Positions 26,239 through 34,427 of a DNA stretch of 64,000 nucleotides are shown here, one piece after another. A program made the translations under genes and the position numbers. Position 1 is the stretch's first letter, and every line of letters starts with the position of its first letter. The DNA is from JAEUTH01 sp039931675 (GTDB lineage: Bacteria; Bacteroidota; Bacteroidia; AKYH767-A; OLB10). Below the pieces are notes generated by a model. It worked only from the letters and a program-made list of their open reading frames with translations, ran no database searches and was not told where the DNA came from. The stretch spans positions 1-64,000 of the forward strand of contig JBDTRM010000147.1 of NCBI GenBank assembly GCA_039931675.1, written 5' to 3'.

Positions 26239-26273
26239 ATTTCAGGGCAGTGCAGGCTGCCCTGAAATTTTTC
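26239..26273 (+). terminator. Rho-independent terminator in copy B of the duplication
   Basis: A 12-bp perfect stem (ATTTCAGGGCAG / CTGCCCTGAAAT) with a 6-nt loop is followed by TTTTT. It sits at the position homologous to 22058-22090, but its stem sequence has changed on both sides. Confidence 0.85.
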
Positions 26274-26317
26274 TTTAAAATATAAAAGCCTGTATGTTAT
26301 ATGCCTAATTTTAACTA

Positions 26318-27829
26318 ATGCGTCTGCTTCATATTTTCATTCTTTGCTGCTTAGCACCTCTTCAATTATTATCGCAAAGTAGTAACCTCATCTGGTGCTT
26401 TGGTGATTCAGCAGGTATTAACTTTTCCAATTCAAGCAATCCTGTTCCATTTTCTACATCATTAGACACAAGAGGTTCATGCGCATCCATTGCTGATAGC
26501 ATTGGTAATTTACTTTTCTATGCTAACACCCGGGCAACTTTATCAGGTAATACAACTGTCGTATGGAACCGAACACATAATTTGATGCAAAATGGAGATT
26601 CAATAATTGGCAGAGGGTGGTATAAAGAATTACTAATTTCTCCTCAACCAGGAAGTGATAGCCTATTTTATCTTTTTACAGCAGGTGTTACTTCATTTAA
26701 TGGTTTGTTCTATTCATTAATCGATATGACCTTAGATAGCGGGCGTGGAGCAGTTGTTCAAAAAAACATTCAGTTGCAAGACAGCAATTTTTGGTGTAAT
26801 GACGGACTTTCTGCAATAAAGCATGGCAATGGTCGCGACTGGTGGATTATTGCACGTAACTGGCAATTTAATACCGATACATTTTATTTTTATCTTGTTT
26901 CCCCCATGGGAATTAATCTAGACCACATTCAAAAAATAAGCGATGTCTTACGTCCGGGATTCTTTAGAATTGAGGCGTCTAAGGATGGGAGCAAAGTAGC
27001 TGGAGTTGACCCTGCCGGTTATATCAGCGTTTTTGATTTCGACCGCTGTAGCGGTCTTTTTGCAAATGAATTAAACATTCATCATGAAACGAGTAATCAG
27101 AATCTGATTCCTTGGTATTGGGATTGTGAAATATCCCCCAACAATCGGTTCTTATATGTAAGCAAAGAGTACACTAGTTTTGATACAAACAATTATGTAT
27201 TGCAATTTGATTTGCTTGCCAGTAATGTGGCTGCATCTCGAGATACGATTTACACAGTGCCATTACCTGCCATTGCAGGATTAATAGAATTAGCACCTGA
27301 TAATAAGATGTACTGGAGTTGCGCATATAATCCGTTATCCTCTTTTATGTATCCATATCCAGATAGTGTGTATAATAATATCAATATGAACCTGAGTGTT
27401 ATTAACCAACCTGATAGTTTAGGCAGCTCATGTGCTTTTCAACCGTTCTCTTTTTATCTTGGAGGCAAGCGCACCTATTATGGTTTACCTAATAACCCTG
27501 ATTATGATATGAAGCCGCTGTATGGTAGTGTGTGTGATAGTTTGAGTGCAGGGATAAACAGCCCCCCGGCCCCCAAAGGGGGGGAGATGTACGTTTCTTA
27601 TGTAAGCCCCTGGCAAAAAGCATTTATAAATGCACAGCACCTTAAAGGCACTACCTATACGCTTACTGTTATTGATATAAGAGGTCGGTTAGTTTTCAAA
27701 GAAAAAGGCGCGCTGCGCCCGCCTTACTTTACAAAGGATTTAGATTGTGGTGCATTTGCTAATGGTATGTACATTGTTACGCTTATTACTAATAAGGAAA
27801 AGGTTGCTCAAAAGTTAATCAAGAATTAA
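26318..27829 (+). CDS. secreted T9SS protein, copy B of a duplicated pair
   Basis: The 503-residue paralogue of 22100-23614 has a signal peptide (about 1-20, ending LLSQ), the opening LIWCFGDSAGINFSNSSNP, the same blade motifs (WWIIARNWQ, WDCEISPNNRFLYVSK) and a T9SS sorting domain ending VAQKLIKN. The linker before the sorting domain contains a short GC-rich palindrome (27561-27586) read in frame as SPPAPKGGEMY, where copy A has DLQPITCKLF. Surface location is inferred from the sorting domain; function unknown. No hairpin terminator was seen after its stop. Confidence 0.85.
   Translation: MRLLHIFILCCLAPLQLLSQSSNLIWCFGDSAGINFSNSSNPVPFSTSLDTRGSCASIADSIGNLLFYANTRATLSGNTTVVWNRTHNLMQNGDSIIGRGWYKELLISPQPGSDSLFYLFTAGVTSFNGLFYSLIDMTLDSGRGAVVQKNIQLQDSNFWCNDGLSAIKHGNGRDWWIIARNWQFNTDTFYFYLVSPMGINLDHIQKISDVLRPGFFRIEASKDGSKVAGVDPAGYISVFDFDRCSGLFANELNIHHETSNQNLIPWYWDCEISPNNRFLYVSKEYTSFDTNNYVLQFDLLASNVAASRDTIYTVPLPAIAGLIELAPDNKMYWSCAYNPLSSFMYPYPDSVYNNINMNLSVINQPDSLGSSCAFQPFSFYLGGKRTYYGLPNNPDYDMKPLYGSVCDSLSAGINSPPAPKGGEMYVSYVSPWQKAFINAQHLKGTTYTLTVIDIRGRLVFKEKGALRPPYFTKDLDCGAFANGMYIVTLITNKEKVAQKLIKN
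27561..27586. repeat. GC-rich palindromic insertion inside a coding sequence
   Basis: The run CCCCCCGGCCCCCAAAGGGG followed by three more G is a near-palindrome with GC content far above its surroundings. Copy A of the gene lacks it at the same place. It resembles the short C-rich/G-rich interspersed repeats found between genes in Bacteroidota, here placed in frame. Confidence 0.7.
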
Positions 27830-28422
27830 ACATCGCCTACAACTCACACACAGCTAATTTCTTACCCATTCAAAGAGGTTTTGATTACTTAATCAATCAA
27901 TAAATTAGCAAAGTCAAACCTTGGAAACGTCTTAAATGTTACACTGAAACGAAGTCGAAGTGTCAAACAAATGTCCTTCTTAATATAGGTTAAATAGCGT
28001 AAACCCAACAGCCATGGGCGATTCAAAGCCTTCTCCCGCTCAAACAATAACAAGTCGTGTTCAAACAATAGCAATCTTACCGGAAACAACGTCAGGTCGT
28101 GCTCAAACATTTGCAATCTTGGCGGCAACAATGTCAGGTCGTGCTCAAACAAATACAAGTCGGGTTCAAACAATCACAATCTTGGCGGAAACAATGTCAG
28201 GTCGTGCTCAAACAATTGGAATCTTACCGGCAACAATGGCAGGTCGGCTTCAAACAAAGAGCATCTCTCCTCAAACAATGTGCATCTCTCCTCAAATAAC
28301 TTTTCTCTTTGACCCATCAAAAGCAACTTGCCTTTATCAAAAGGAATAACCGATAAATCAATAAATATCCTTACTCAATCAAGCCGTTAGCAGGTAACGA
28401 TACTTCAGAAATCACATTAATC
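27830..28422. other. 593-bp accessory intergenic region holding the 21-bp array
   Basis: The region between the copy B gene and the minus-strand barrel gene contains the tandem array described separately (28041-28292) and AT-rich DNA on both sides. No gene with known similarity is recognised. ORFs of 111, 94 and 66 codons across it arise from the repeat phase and are treated as unproven. Confidence 0.6.
28041..28292. repeat. tandem array of twelve 21-bp units
   Basis: Units begin at 28041 and then every 21 bp to 28272, each starting CAAACAAT, GAAACAAT or GCAACAAT or close variants. Two sub-types alternate in part (CAATCTTGGCG / GTCAGGTCGTGCT endings), giving a 42-bp higher-order period. Degenerate half-units flank it at about 28020 and 28293. 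21 bp equals seven codons, so a reading frame stays in phase: the plus-strand frame from an ATG at 28014 is open through the whole array to 28349 and reads as heptads of the type QTxxxxx. There are no constant spacers, so it is not a CRISPR. I do not recognise the unit. Confidence 0.85.
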
Positions 28423-29178
28423 CTAAAAAACTTTCCGAAGCAAAATAGCAAGCGACCATCTGTCGCTTCCACCTGTGGCAATGCCGGGTCTCAGCGCAAT
28501 ACTCATTGAATGAGTAAATAATGTTCCCGCTTCCACTTTGCCTGTGAAGAAATTATTACCTGTGGAATAATTCATTGACATGACGGGATTGAGACTTAAC
28601 CACCATTGTTGATTTGCCGATCTTGAAGTAAATAACAAACCGATAATTCCCTGGTTGGTATTCGCATTAGTGCTATGGTTGTTTAAGGAAAATGATTGCT
28701 TGTAATAAGGCGTGATGATGGATCTTCTCACATGATAAAAAACAAATCCGGCACCAAGTGTCATGTCATTTTTTTCTGTATTAAAATTTTCATCACCATT
28801 TCTGAAATTAAATTCACCGGTAAGTGAAATCCCATTTTTATTTGTGATATAAGGCACATAGTTAGCTGCCAGCACAATGTTACCAAAACCGGATACTGAT
28901 CCATCTTCTGGGTGTTTAGCAAACTGGTAAGGCACTTTCACATTAAGATTCAATCTTAATTTTTTAAAACTATTACCATACTTTATATAAACCATGTCAC
29001 TATGTTCATTGGTATTTGCAAACGCCCGGCTATACTCATTTCCAAGTTCCATAAAATTAGAAATGTTAAGTGGATTAGTACCGGTTTTGTCATGCAGAGC
29101 CAGGCTATCTTGTTGCGCAAAACTAATGTGAGTGAAAAAAAATAATATCGTTGCGGTTATTAATGCTTTAGTTTTCAT
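28423..29178 (-). CDS. predicted outer-membrane beta-barrel protein
   Basis: The 251-residue protein starts at ATG 29178 (the frame continues to a TTG at 29208). It has a signal peptide (about 1-22, ending ISFAQ) and then about ten amphipathic strands such as LRLNLNVKVPYQF, FGNIVLAANYVPYI, GISLTGEFNFRNG and MTLGAGFVFY. It ends with a short strand (SLAILLRKVF) with terminal Phe. This is the pattern of a small porin-like or transporter-like barrel. Substrate unknown. It stands alone on its strand between the repeat array and a T9SS gene. Confidence 0.62.
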   Translation of the reverse strand: MKTKALITATILFFFTHISFAQQDSLALHDKTGTNPLNISNFMELGNEYSRAFANTNEHSDMVYIKYGNSFKKLRLNLNVKVPYQFAKHPEDGSVSGFGNIVLAANYVPYITNKNGISLTGEFNFRNGDENFNTEKNDMTLGAGFVFYHVRRSIITPYYKQSFSLNNHSTNANTNQGIIGLLFTSRSANQQWWLSLNPVMSMNYSTGNNFFTGKVEAGTLFTHSMSIALRPGIATGGSDRWSLAILLRKVF

Positions 29179-29348
29179 CTTCAAATGGAATGTAATTATT
29201 GAATACAATGCAACAAATTACAGACCGCTTCCGGATTCCCTATTTTCTTTATATGGAGAAGCATTATGAGGGCAAATTCCTCCACAAATGTTTACCTGTG
29301 AATTTTACAATAAGGAATAAAAAGAACAATTTGCACCACTATCTTCTT

Positions 29349-29385
29349 AAAAAAACCCACCCCGATTTTTCATCAGAGCGGGTTT
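29349..29385 (-). terminator. Rho-independent terminator of the BNR-repeat T9SS gene
   Basis: On the minus strand, a 14-pair stem including three G-T pairs (29353-29385, outer arm AAACCC/GGGTTT) with a GAAAA loop is followed by a T-run (29349-29355). It lies about 25 bp past the stop of the gene ending at 29409. Confidence 0.75.
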
Positions 29386-29408
29386 CTTGTTGCCAATTGC
29401 CTCTTACT

Positions 29409-32333
29409 TTACTTAACCACAGAAAACTTTTTGGTCTCGCTTATTCCTTCACCTTTCAATTGCACAAAATAAATTCCGTTAGCAAGTGAAACTGTTGGTA
29501 TGGAAACTGTTTTGGTTGCTGAAGCTTTTAGTAAATTGCCTTGCAGGCCCTCCACTTTTTGCGAATAAACTATCTCACCAAAATTGTTTCTTACTTCAAT
29601 TAATATGGGCTTTGACGTAGGTGCCTTAAATGAAACGTTCAACACATCATTAGCGGGATTCGGATAAACATTTATACCGTTGTTTTCATCCACACTACTA
29701 ATTTTCTCCAATTGCTTCACAGGTTCATTTGTCATTTCCCATGGAACTGCAGTTCCATCATAAACACCTGAAAGTGGTGCTGCACTAAAGAGTGGTATCG
29801 GGCATCCTGAAATATATGCAGTAAAGTTGCCACCACCTGTGGGGTTAAAATTAAAATCGGGTTGAAATACGATACCGGTGCCTGCATTATATTTTACATC
29901 AACTATTCCACCCGTTGTGTAGGTGCGCGAACCGGTAATATTGCCTGAACAAGTATAACGCTGAAAGCCGCCTGAGCCGGGACTGTTGGCAGGTGTAAGC
30001 GATAAATCAACCGGGCAATAAGAGTATAGATCAGATGTCCATATACCTCGACCGAAAGTAGCAGCAGTAACTTTATTCAAATCGGTATTGATATAAAAAT
30101 CATTTACTATTACATTAGGAAGACCATTTTTATAAGCTATCCAGTTACCAAGATCATTATTACGATAATAGATTCCTACATCAGTTCCAACATAAATACC
30201 ATCATTAGGACTTCCGGGTTCATAAGCAATGCAGTTAGCAGGTATATTAGGCAAGGCTCCTGTAATATTTGTCCATGATGTTCCGCCATTACTTGAATAA
30301 AAAACCTTATTGGCGGCACTGTATCCCGAAAATGTAACCCATACTTTATTGGCATCAATAGTTGAAGTGGCAAGGAAGGTTATCGAAGCACTACCCACCG
30401 GAAGTGTGCCTGTAATATTAGTCCAATTGGTCCCGCCATTAATTGTTTTCCTCACTACTGATGACGAAGCAGCATATACAGTGTTTGTAGTGTTAGTACC
30501 AACAGCAAATGCTATCTGCGTTCCCGCTCCTGTTAAAACAGTTGACCAACTGGTTCCACCATTAATTGTTTTATAAATATTTGAAAAACCAGTATATAAT
30601 GTGGTAGGAGTGATGGGGTCCATAATAAAAGGAGTATTCCAATTTCCACCTGTTGCCCCTGATGGAGTAATTGTACTCAGGTTGTTACCGCCATCGGCAC
30701 TCCTTAACAGGTTACCACCCGTGTTTGAATAATATAAAATATTTGAATTTGTATAATCAATAAGGCTATGAGCGCCATCGCCACCCCATATTTGCGTATG
30801 CGTATTTGCAGCGCCATCCACTATACCGGTGCCGTTATCCTGGCAACCGATTAAAAACAAATTACTGTTTTGAGGTGTTCCTCCAAAGTTATAGATCTGT
30901 GTATTCTGCAAGCCGTTTGATAGTTGAATAAAGTCATCACAACCATTTGTTGACTTATAAATGCCGCCATCGCTGCCGGTATAAATTGTTGTACCGTTAA
31001 ATTCAAAAGCATGCTGATCGCAATGATTATATCCAGTTGTATTAGGCTCTACCCAATATGATTTACAAGTCCAGTTTACACCACTGTTAGTTGACTTCCA
31101 TACTTCTATACCTCCTGCATAAACAATTGCAGCATTGGCCGGATCAATTCCAAGAGAAATATCATAATCAGCCTGCGAACTGTTATCACCACCGAGCGAA
31201 TCGTAGCCTAAAATATTAGGAGTGTTTGACTGAAGCGTAAAATTAACTCCGCTGTCAGTAGAACGATATAATCCAACAAGGCCTGTGGTACCTCCGTAAA
31301 GCAAATAAACATAAGCCGAATTAGCGGGAGTAACTCCTATACATATTCTTGTTGATCCAGTTGTAGGCAGCACAGATCCTACAAGACTAAATCCCGCTCC
31401 GTTATTTATTGAACGGTAAAGCCGCGTAGAGTTACATGCATAAACAATATTATGATCACCCGGCTTAAATTCAATGTCCCAAAAATTACCTGTTTGAACT
31501 AATGTGTTCGTAGCCCAGCTATCAACAGTTCTGTAAACACCATTTGATGTTGCTGCAAATTGTATAGCAGGGTTAGTGGGATCAAGAAGTAATTTGCGGC
31601 CACGCACATTAGTTGATGCCGAAAAAGCTAAGCTTGTTGCATTCCACGATGTGCCTCCATTAACTGATTTTAATATGCCTATGGAACCAACATTAGTGTA
31701 ATCACCATCACCGGTAAGAATATAAATTTGGCTCGTGTTAGCAGGGTTTATTCCAATGCCTGAAACACCTATAATGGGAATGCCGTCAGAAAGCGGAGTC
31801 CAGCTATTACCGCCCACTGTTGTTTTCCATAAACCACCATCGGGGCAACCCACATAAATCACTGAAGCATTTGACGGATCAAAAGCAATGCAGTTAACCC
31901 TGCCTATACCACCTGAATAGCCATGCGGGCCTGGGGTGTAGGTTGAAGGTCCCACAGCAGTCCACGCTCCGTTAAGCGATGAAGATTTGTTTAAAGATTG
32001 ATTGTCGCGCTCTGTCTGCCATGCTTCCCATGCTTTGGCAGCCGGGTTTATAATCTTACCTGATGGATATACGCGAGGACCCATAAAATATTCCCAACGC
32101 TTAAACTGGAAATATTCCCCTTCTTGCTCTTCTCCATTGCCTTGCTTTAAGCGGTCTTTGTCAAGTTCTTTCTCTTGCTTTTCCTTCTTTGCCCAATATT
32201 TATAAAATGCTTTTTGAATATCGTAGAAGTTGGCATTGCCATCCTGCATCATCTTTTTGTACTCCTGGGCGTGCACCTCGTAATAAAATGCCGGCAGCAG
32301 AAGCAGTATTAATATTATGATTTTTCTTTTCAT
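29409..32333 (-). CDS. secreted BNR/sialidase-type repeat protein with T9SS sorting domain
   Basis: The 974-residue protein has a signal peptide (about 1-22, ending VHAQ) and a charged helical segment (KEKQEKELDKDRLKQGNGEE). Many BNR-like repeats of the form GGLWKTTVGGNSWTPLSDG, KSVNGGTSWNAT and KSTNGCDDFIQL follow, indicating a propeller related to sialidases, VPS10 and photosystem-II stability factors. The C-terminal 80 residues (INVYPNPANDVLNVSF ... KKFSVVK) form a T9SS type A sorting domain. The catalytic residues of true sialidases are not evident, so a binding role is as likely as hydrolysis. It is the second gene of a minus-strand pair with 32377-33393, separated by 43 bp. Confidence 0.88.
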   Translation of the reverse strand: MKRKIIILILLLLPAFYYEVHAQEYKKMMQDGNANFYDIQKAFYKYWAKKEKQEKELDKDRLKQGNGEEQEGEYFQFKRWEYFMGPRVYPSGKIINPAAKAWEAWQTERDNQSLNKSSSLNGAWTAVGPSTYTPGPHGYSGGIGRVNCIAFDPSNASVIYVGCPDGGLWKTTVGGNSWTPLSDGIPIIGVSGIGINPANTSQIYILTGDGDYTNVGSIGILKSVNGGTSWNATSLAFSASTNVRGRKLLLDPTNPAIQFAATSNGVYRTVDSWATNTLVQTGNFWDIEFKPGDHNIVYACNSTRLYRSINNGAGFSLVGSVLPTTGSTRICIGVTPANSAYVYLLYGGTTGLVGLYRSTDSGVNFTLQSNTPNILGYDSLGGDNSSQADYDISLGIDPANAAIVYAGGIEVWKSTNSGVNWTCKSYWVEPNTTGYNHCDQHAFEFNGTTIYTGSDGGIYKSTNGCDDFIQLSNGLQNTQIYNFGGTPQNSNLFLIGCQDNGTGIVDGAANTHTQIWGGDGAHSLIDYTNSNILYYSNTGGNLLRSADGGNNLSTITPSGATGGNWNTPFIMDPITPTTLYTGFSNIYKTINGGTSWSTVLTGAGTQIAFAVGTNTTNTVYAASSSVVRKTINGGTNWTNITGTLPVGSASITFLATSTIDANKVWVTFSGYSAANKVFYSSNGGTSWTNITGALPNIPANCIAYEPGSPNDGIYVGTDVGIYYRNNDLGNWIAYKNGLPNVIVNDFYINTDLNKVTAATFGRGIWTSDLYSYCPVDLSLTPANSPGSGGFQRYTCSGNITGSRTYTTGGIVDVKYNAGTGIVFQPDFNFNPTGGGNFTAYISGCPIPLFSAAPLSGVYDGTAVPWEMTNEPVKQLEKISSVDENNGINVYPNPANDVLNVSFKAPTSKPILIEVRNNFGEIVYSQKVEGLQGNLLKASATKTVSIPTVSLANGIYFVQLKGEGISETKKFSVVK

Positions 32334-32376
32334 CTTTTTTGAATTTTAAATTGTGAAAATTTAGTTTTGAAAAGAA

Positions 32377-33393
32377 TTATCTTTTTGATGCAATTGATTT
32401 TTTCAGTTCATTAATTTGATTTTGCTGATCACTGATTTGACTTTGCTGCTCGTCCGATAGTTTTTTCTGCTGTATAATGTACAGCGTAAGCTCTTCTATT
32501 TTCTCTACCAGCTTAGCTTGCATCTGGCCCACGTCCATTCCCTGCTCTTCCACCTCGCAGGCACTTGGCATACCGGGCAGGCGATTATAGTTTTTAATAT
32601 GTTCTTCCACTTCATTTATTGAATTCAAATTGTAATTGCTGTCGAACACATAATCAGGGAAGGGCTGCAACTGCACTTTAAGTTCAGCGCAAATAATCTT
32701 GCCGCCTACTGTAAGTTTATACCCTGCAGAGGGCGCAGCGCCTATAGCGAAATTACCTGTGGTGGTAAGTCTCATTTGCTCAGCGCCATTATTGGTTGAA
32801 AAAAGCATATCAAAACTATTATGGGTTTGTAAATACGCGCTGGTAGCGTCAGCATAAAATCCTATTGCAGGTCCGGTAGCAGATGCCTGTTGCCCTATGC
32901 CAATACCAGCTAATTCCACAGTAAGTGCATAAGGGGGCGTTGTTGTTCTGATACCCACACTGCCTCCTGAATAAATATTTTTCCAGGTTTTTGTTGTCGA
33001 ACCTAAATCAATTGCATTGGTAGTGCCGGGTATGAGGCTTTGGCTTACTGCCGTTGGGGCCATAAGGTTAGCTAATGTTTTGTTTGCTGAAACAGCACTC
33101 ACCGCAACCCAGGCGGTGCCGTTGTAATAATAAAATCCTTTGGTGCCATCGGTTTGAAAAATTAATAAACCCGTTGCAGGTGTTACAATTGCATTGCGCT
33201 GTGCATTAGTCATGCGTGGGGTTAAGATACCTTTGGTGGTTGACGTTACATCAAGCAGCGATGAGGCATTTGGACCGGCTGTTCCGATACCCACAGGGCC
33301 GTTTGCCGGAAATGTGTTTTGTGCATTAGCACTGTTTGCGATTAACAGCCCTGCTGTAAGCAAAGCTGCCACTGAATAAAGTTTTCGTTTCAT
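32377..33393 (-). CDS. secreted fibre-like protein with phage-tail-fibre-type architecture
   Basis: The 338-residue protein has a signal peptide (about 1-24, ending ANAQ) and the start typical of Bacteroidota tail-fibre-like surface proteins: GPVGIGTAGPNASSLLDVTS, TKGILTPRMTNAQRNAI, ATGLLIFQTDGTKGFYYYNG. A trimeric-fibre-like region follows. The C-terminus (LPGMPSACEVEEQGMDVGQMQ followed by about 55 residues rich in Gln/Lys/Glu) is a strong coiled coil. There is no T9SS domain visible. A role in adhesion or surface display is inferred only from architecture. It is probably cotranscribed with the BNR gene 43 bp downstream. Confidence 0.75.
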   Translation of the reverse strand: MKRKLYSVAALLTAGLLIANSANAQNTFPANGPVGIGTAGPNASSLLDVTSTTKGILTPRMTNAQRNAIVTPATGLLIFQTDGTKGFYYYNGTAWVAVSAVSANKTLANLMAPTAVSQSLIPGTTNAIDLGSTTKTWKNIYSGGSVGIRTTTPPYALTVELAGIGIGQQASATGPAIGFYADATSAYLQTHNSFDMLFSTNNGAEQMRLTTTGNFAIGAAPSAGYKLTVGGKIICAELKVQLQPFPDYVFDSNYNLNSINEVEEHIKNYNRLPGMPSACEVEEQGMDVGQMQAKLVEKIEELTLYIIQQKKLSDEQQSQISDQQNQINELKKSIASKR

Positions 33394-33827
33394 TTTTGTT
33401 TTGGAGTTTAATTGTTAATGAATAAATAAATTATAATAAGGATATGCGATTAAAAATCCACGTTGATTTAAACTCATGGAAAGTTGAGCTTAATGGATAA
33501 GTTATCAGAATGAAGCGAAACTGTGTTGTAATCGTATAAGATTTTAAAAGAGACGCGGTTAATGGAGTTTAATGGTTATAGATGGCCTGCTTTAAAATGA
33601 GATTGCTAAATGAAAACAAAAAAAGTAACAGCAGGAAATATAAAATGATGAAGGTTATGAATAGTTGGGTAGGAGGGGGATGTGTTTTTGAGTTTTGAGG
33701 TCTAAAAGGTTCCTCCTGAAATGCAGTTCTCGTTAGTTGTCTTTCAGGAGGAAACCTTTTTTAATGTTTAGTATGATTCTCTTGTTTACCATAATTTAGT
33801 TTTCAAATCTCAACTGCAAAAAATTTC
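33394..33827. other. 434-bp intergenic region containing a strong hairpin
   Basis: Apart from the hairpin at 33704-33762, the region is AT-rich with no recognised gene. It serves as the upstream region of the fibre-like gene (starting at 33393) and the downstream region of the DUF5618 gene. Confidence 0.55.
33704..33762 (-). terminator. terminator hairpin after the DUF5618 gene
   Basis: A 17-bp stem with one bulge (AAAGGTTCCTCCTGAAA / TTTCAGGAGGAAACCTTT) with a 24-nt loop is A-rich at the left and T-rich at the right. On the minus strand it lies 66 bp past the stop at 33828. It could work in both directions. The long loop is unusual for a plain terminator. Confidence 0.6.
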
Positions 33828-34241
33828 CTAATTCACCATCGGTTTGATTTTTTTGATAACAGAAATGGCACTATCCGTTCCTGCGTTAATTATATCGACA
33901 TTTGTAACTCCCTCGTAGTATCCGTTCAGGTGCAACGTGTAATAGGCACTGTTCACTTCATTCAAAAGTTTCCAATCCATTTTGCGAAGCTGGTCGCGAT
34001 ACCATTCAATGCTTTTTTTTCTTTTCGAAGGGAACTGAATATTTTTAATCTTGAATAAAGTATCAAGGGCAAGCAACATTCCGCTATATGCAGTACCGGA
34101 AGCGGTGCGCACATACTTTGCATCAGTATAATATTTTCCCTCGCGTCCCGCTTTGTGAAGTGTTTCTTTTGCATTATCAATATAACGCATTGCTTCTGTG
34201 TATGAACTTTTTTTCAGTTCGTTTTTTTCTTCAGTACTCAT
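33828..34241 (-). CDS. DUF5618-family protein
   Basis: The 137-residue protein is all-helical with no signal peptide: YTEAMRYIDNAKETLHKAGREGKYYTDAKYVRTASGTAYSGMLLALD is the family core (residues about 14-60, given here as a length reference; key residues Tyr, Asp and Lys are spread over it). It matches DUF5618, a small family of unknown function in Bacteroidota, resembling HEPN-type four-helix proteins in size and arrangement. No RxxxxH HEPN motif is seen and no toxin or nucleotidyltransferase gene is adjacent, so an antitoxin/toxin role is not claimed. Confidence 0.7.
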   Translation of the reverse strand: MSTEEKNELKKSSYTEAMRYIDNAKETLHKAGREGKYYTDAKYVRTASGTAYSGMLLALDTLFKIKNIQFPSKRKKSIEWYRDQLRKMDWKLLNEVNSAYYTLHLNGYYEGVTNVDIINAGTDSAISVIKKIKPMVN

Positions 34242-34427
34242 GGTGTAAAAATACTAAAATACTTTTCGTGTTTACAGGAAATTGTATTTCAGTTTTAGAA
34301 ACAAGAAGGATGCTTTGATTCTGCAACTTGCTTCGAGTCTGATGCAACAAACTTTTTGAAAGGAGGTTGATAAATCAATTAAAAAAAAGGACGTCAACCT
34401 TGGACAAATATCAGGTTAATGAAAATA

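Noticed and set aside
28041..28292. CRISPR array made of 21-bp repeats
   Set aside because: Units follow each other with no spacers, and sub-types vary in the way of a minisatellite.
27889..28349. Three ORFs (111, 94 and 66 codons) in the 21-bp array region as real genes
   Set aside because: Their length follows from the seven-codon phase of the array; no start context, homology or codon pattern supports one over another. Kept as a finding, not as CDS.
29199..29489. Plus-strand ORF of 96 codons
   Set aside because: It overlaps the 3' end of the minus-strand T9SS gene and the terminator hairpin; composition is that of a shadow frame.
29409..32333. True sialidase
   Set aside because: BNR-like repeats are clear but the catalytic Arg triad and Tyr/Glu pair of sialidases cannot be identified, so only the repeat type is named.
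33828..34241. HEPN toxin or antitoxin
   Set aside because: Helical and of the right size, but no RxxxxH motif and no nucleotidyltransferase partner nearby.
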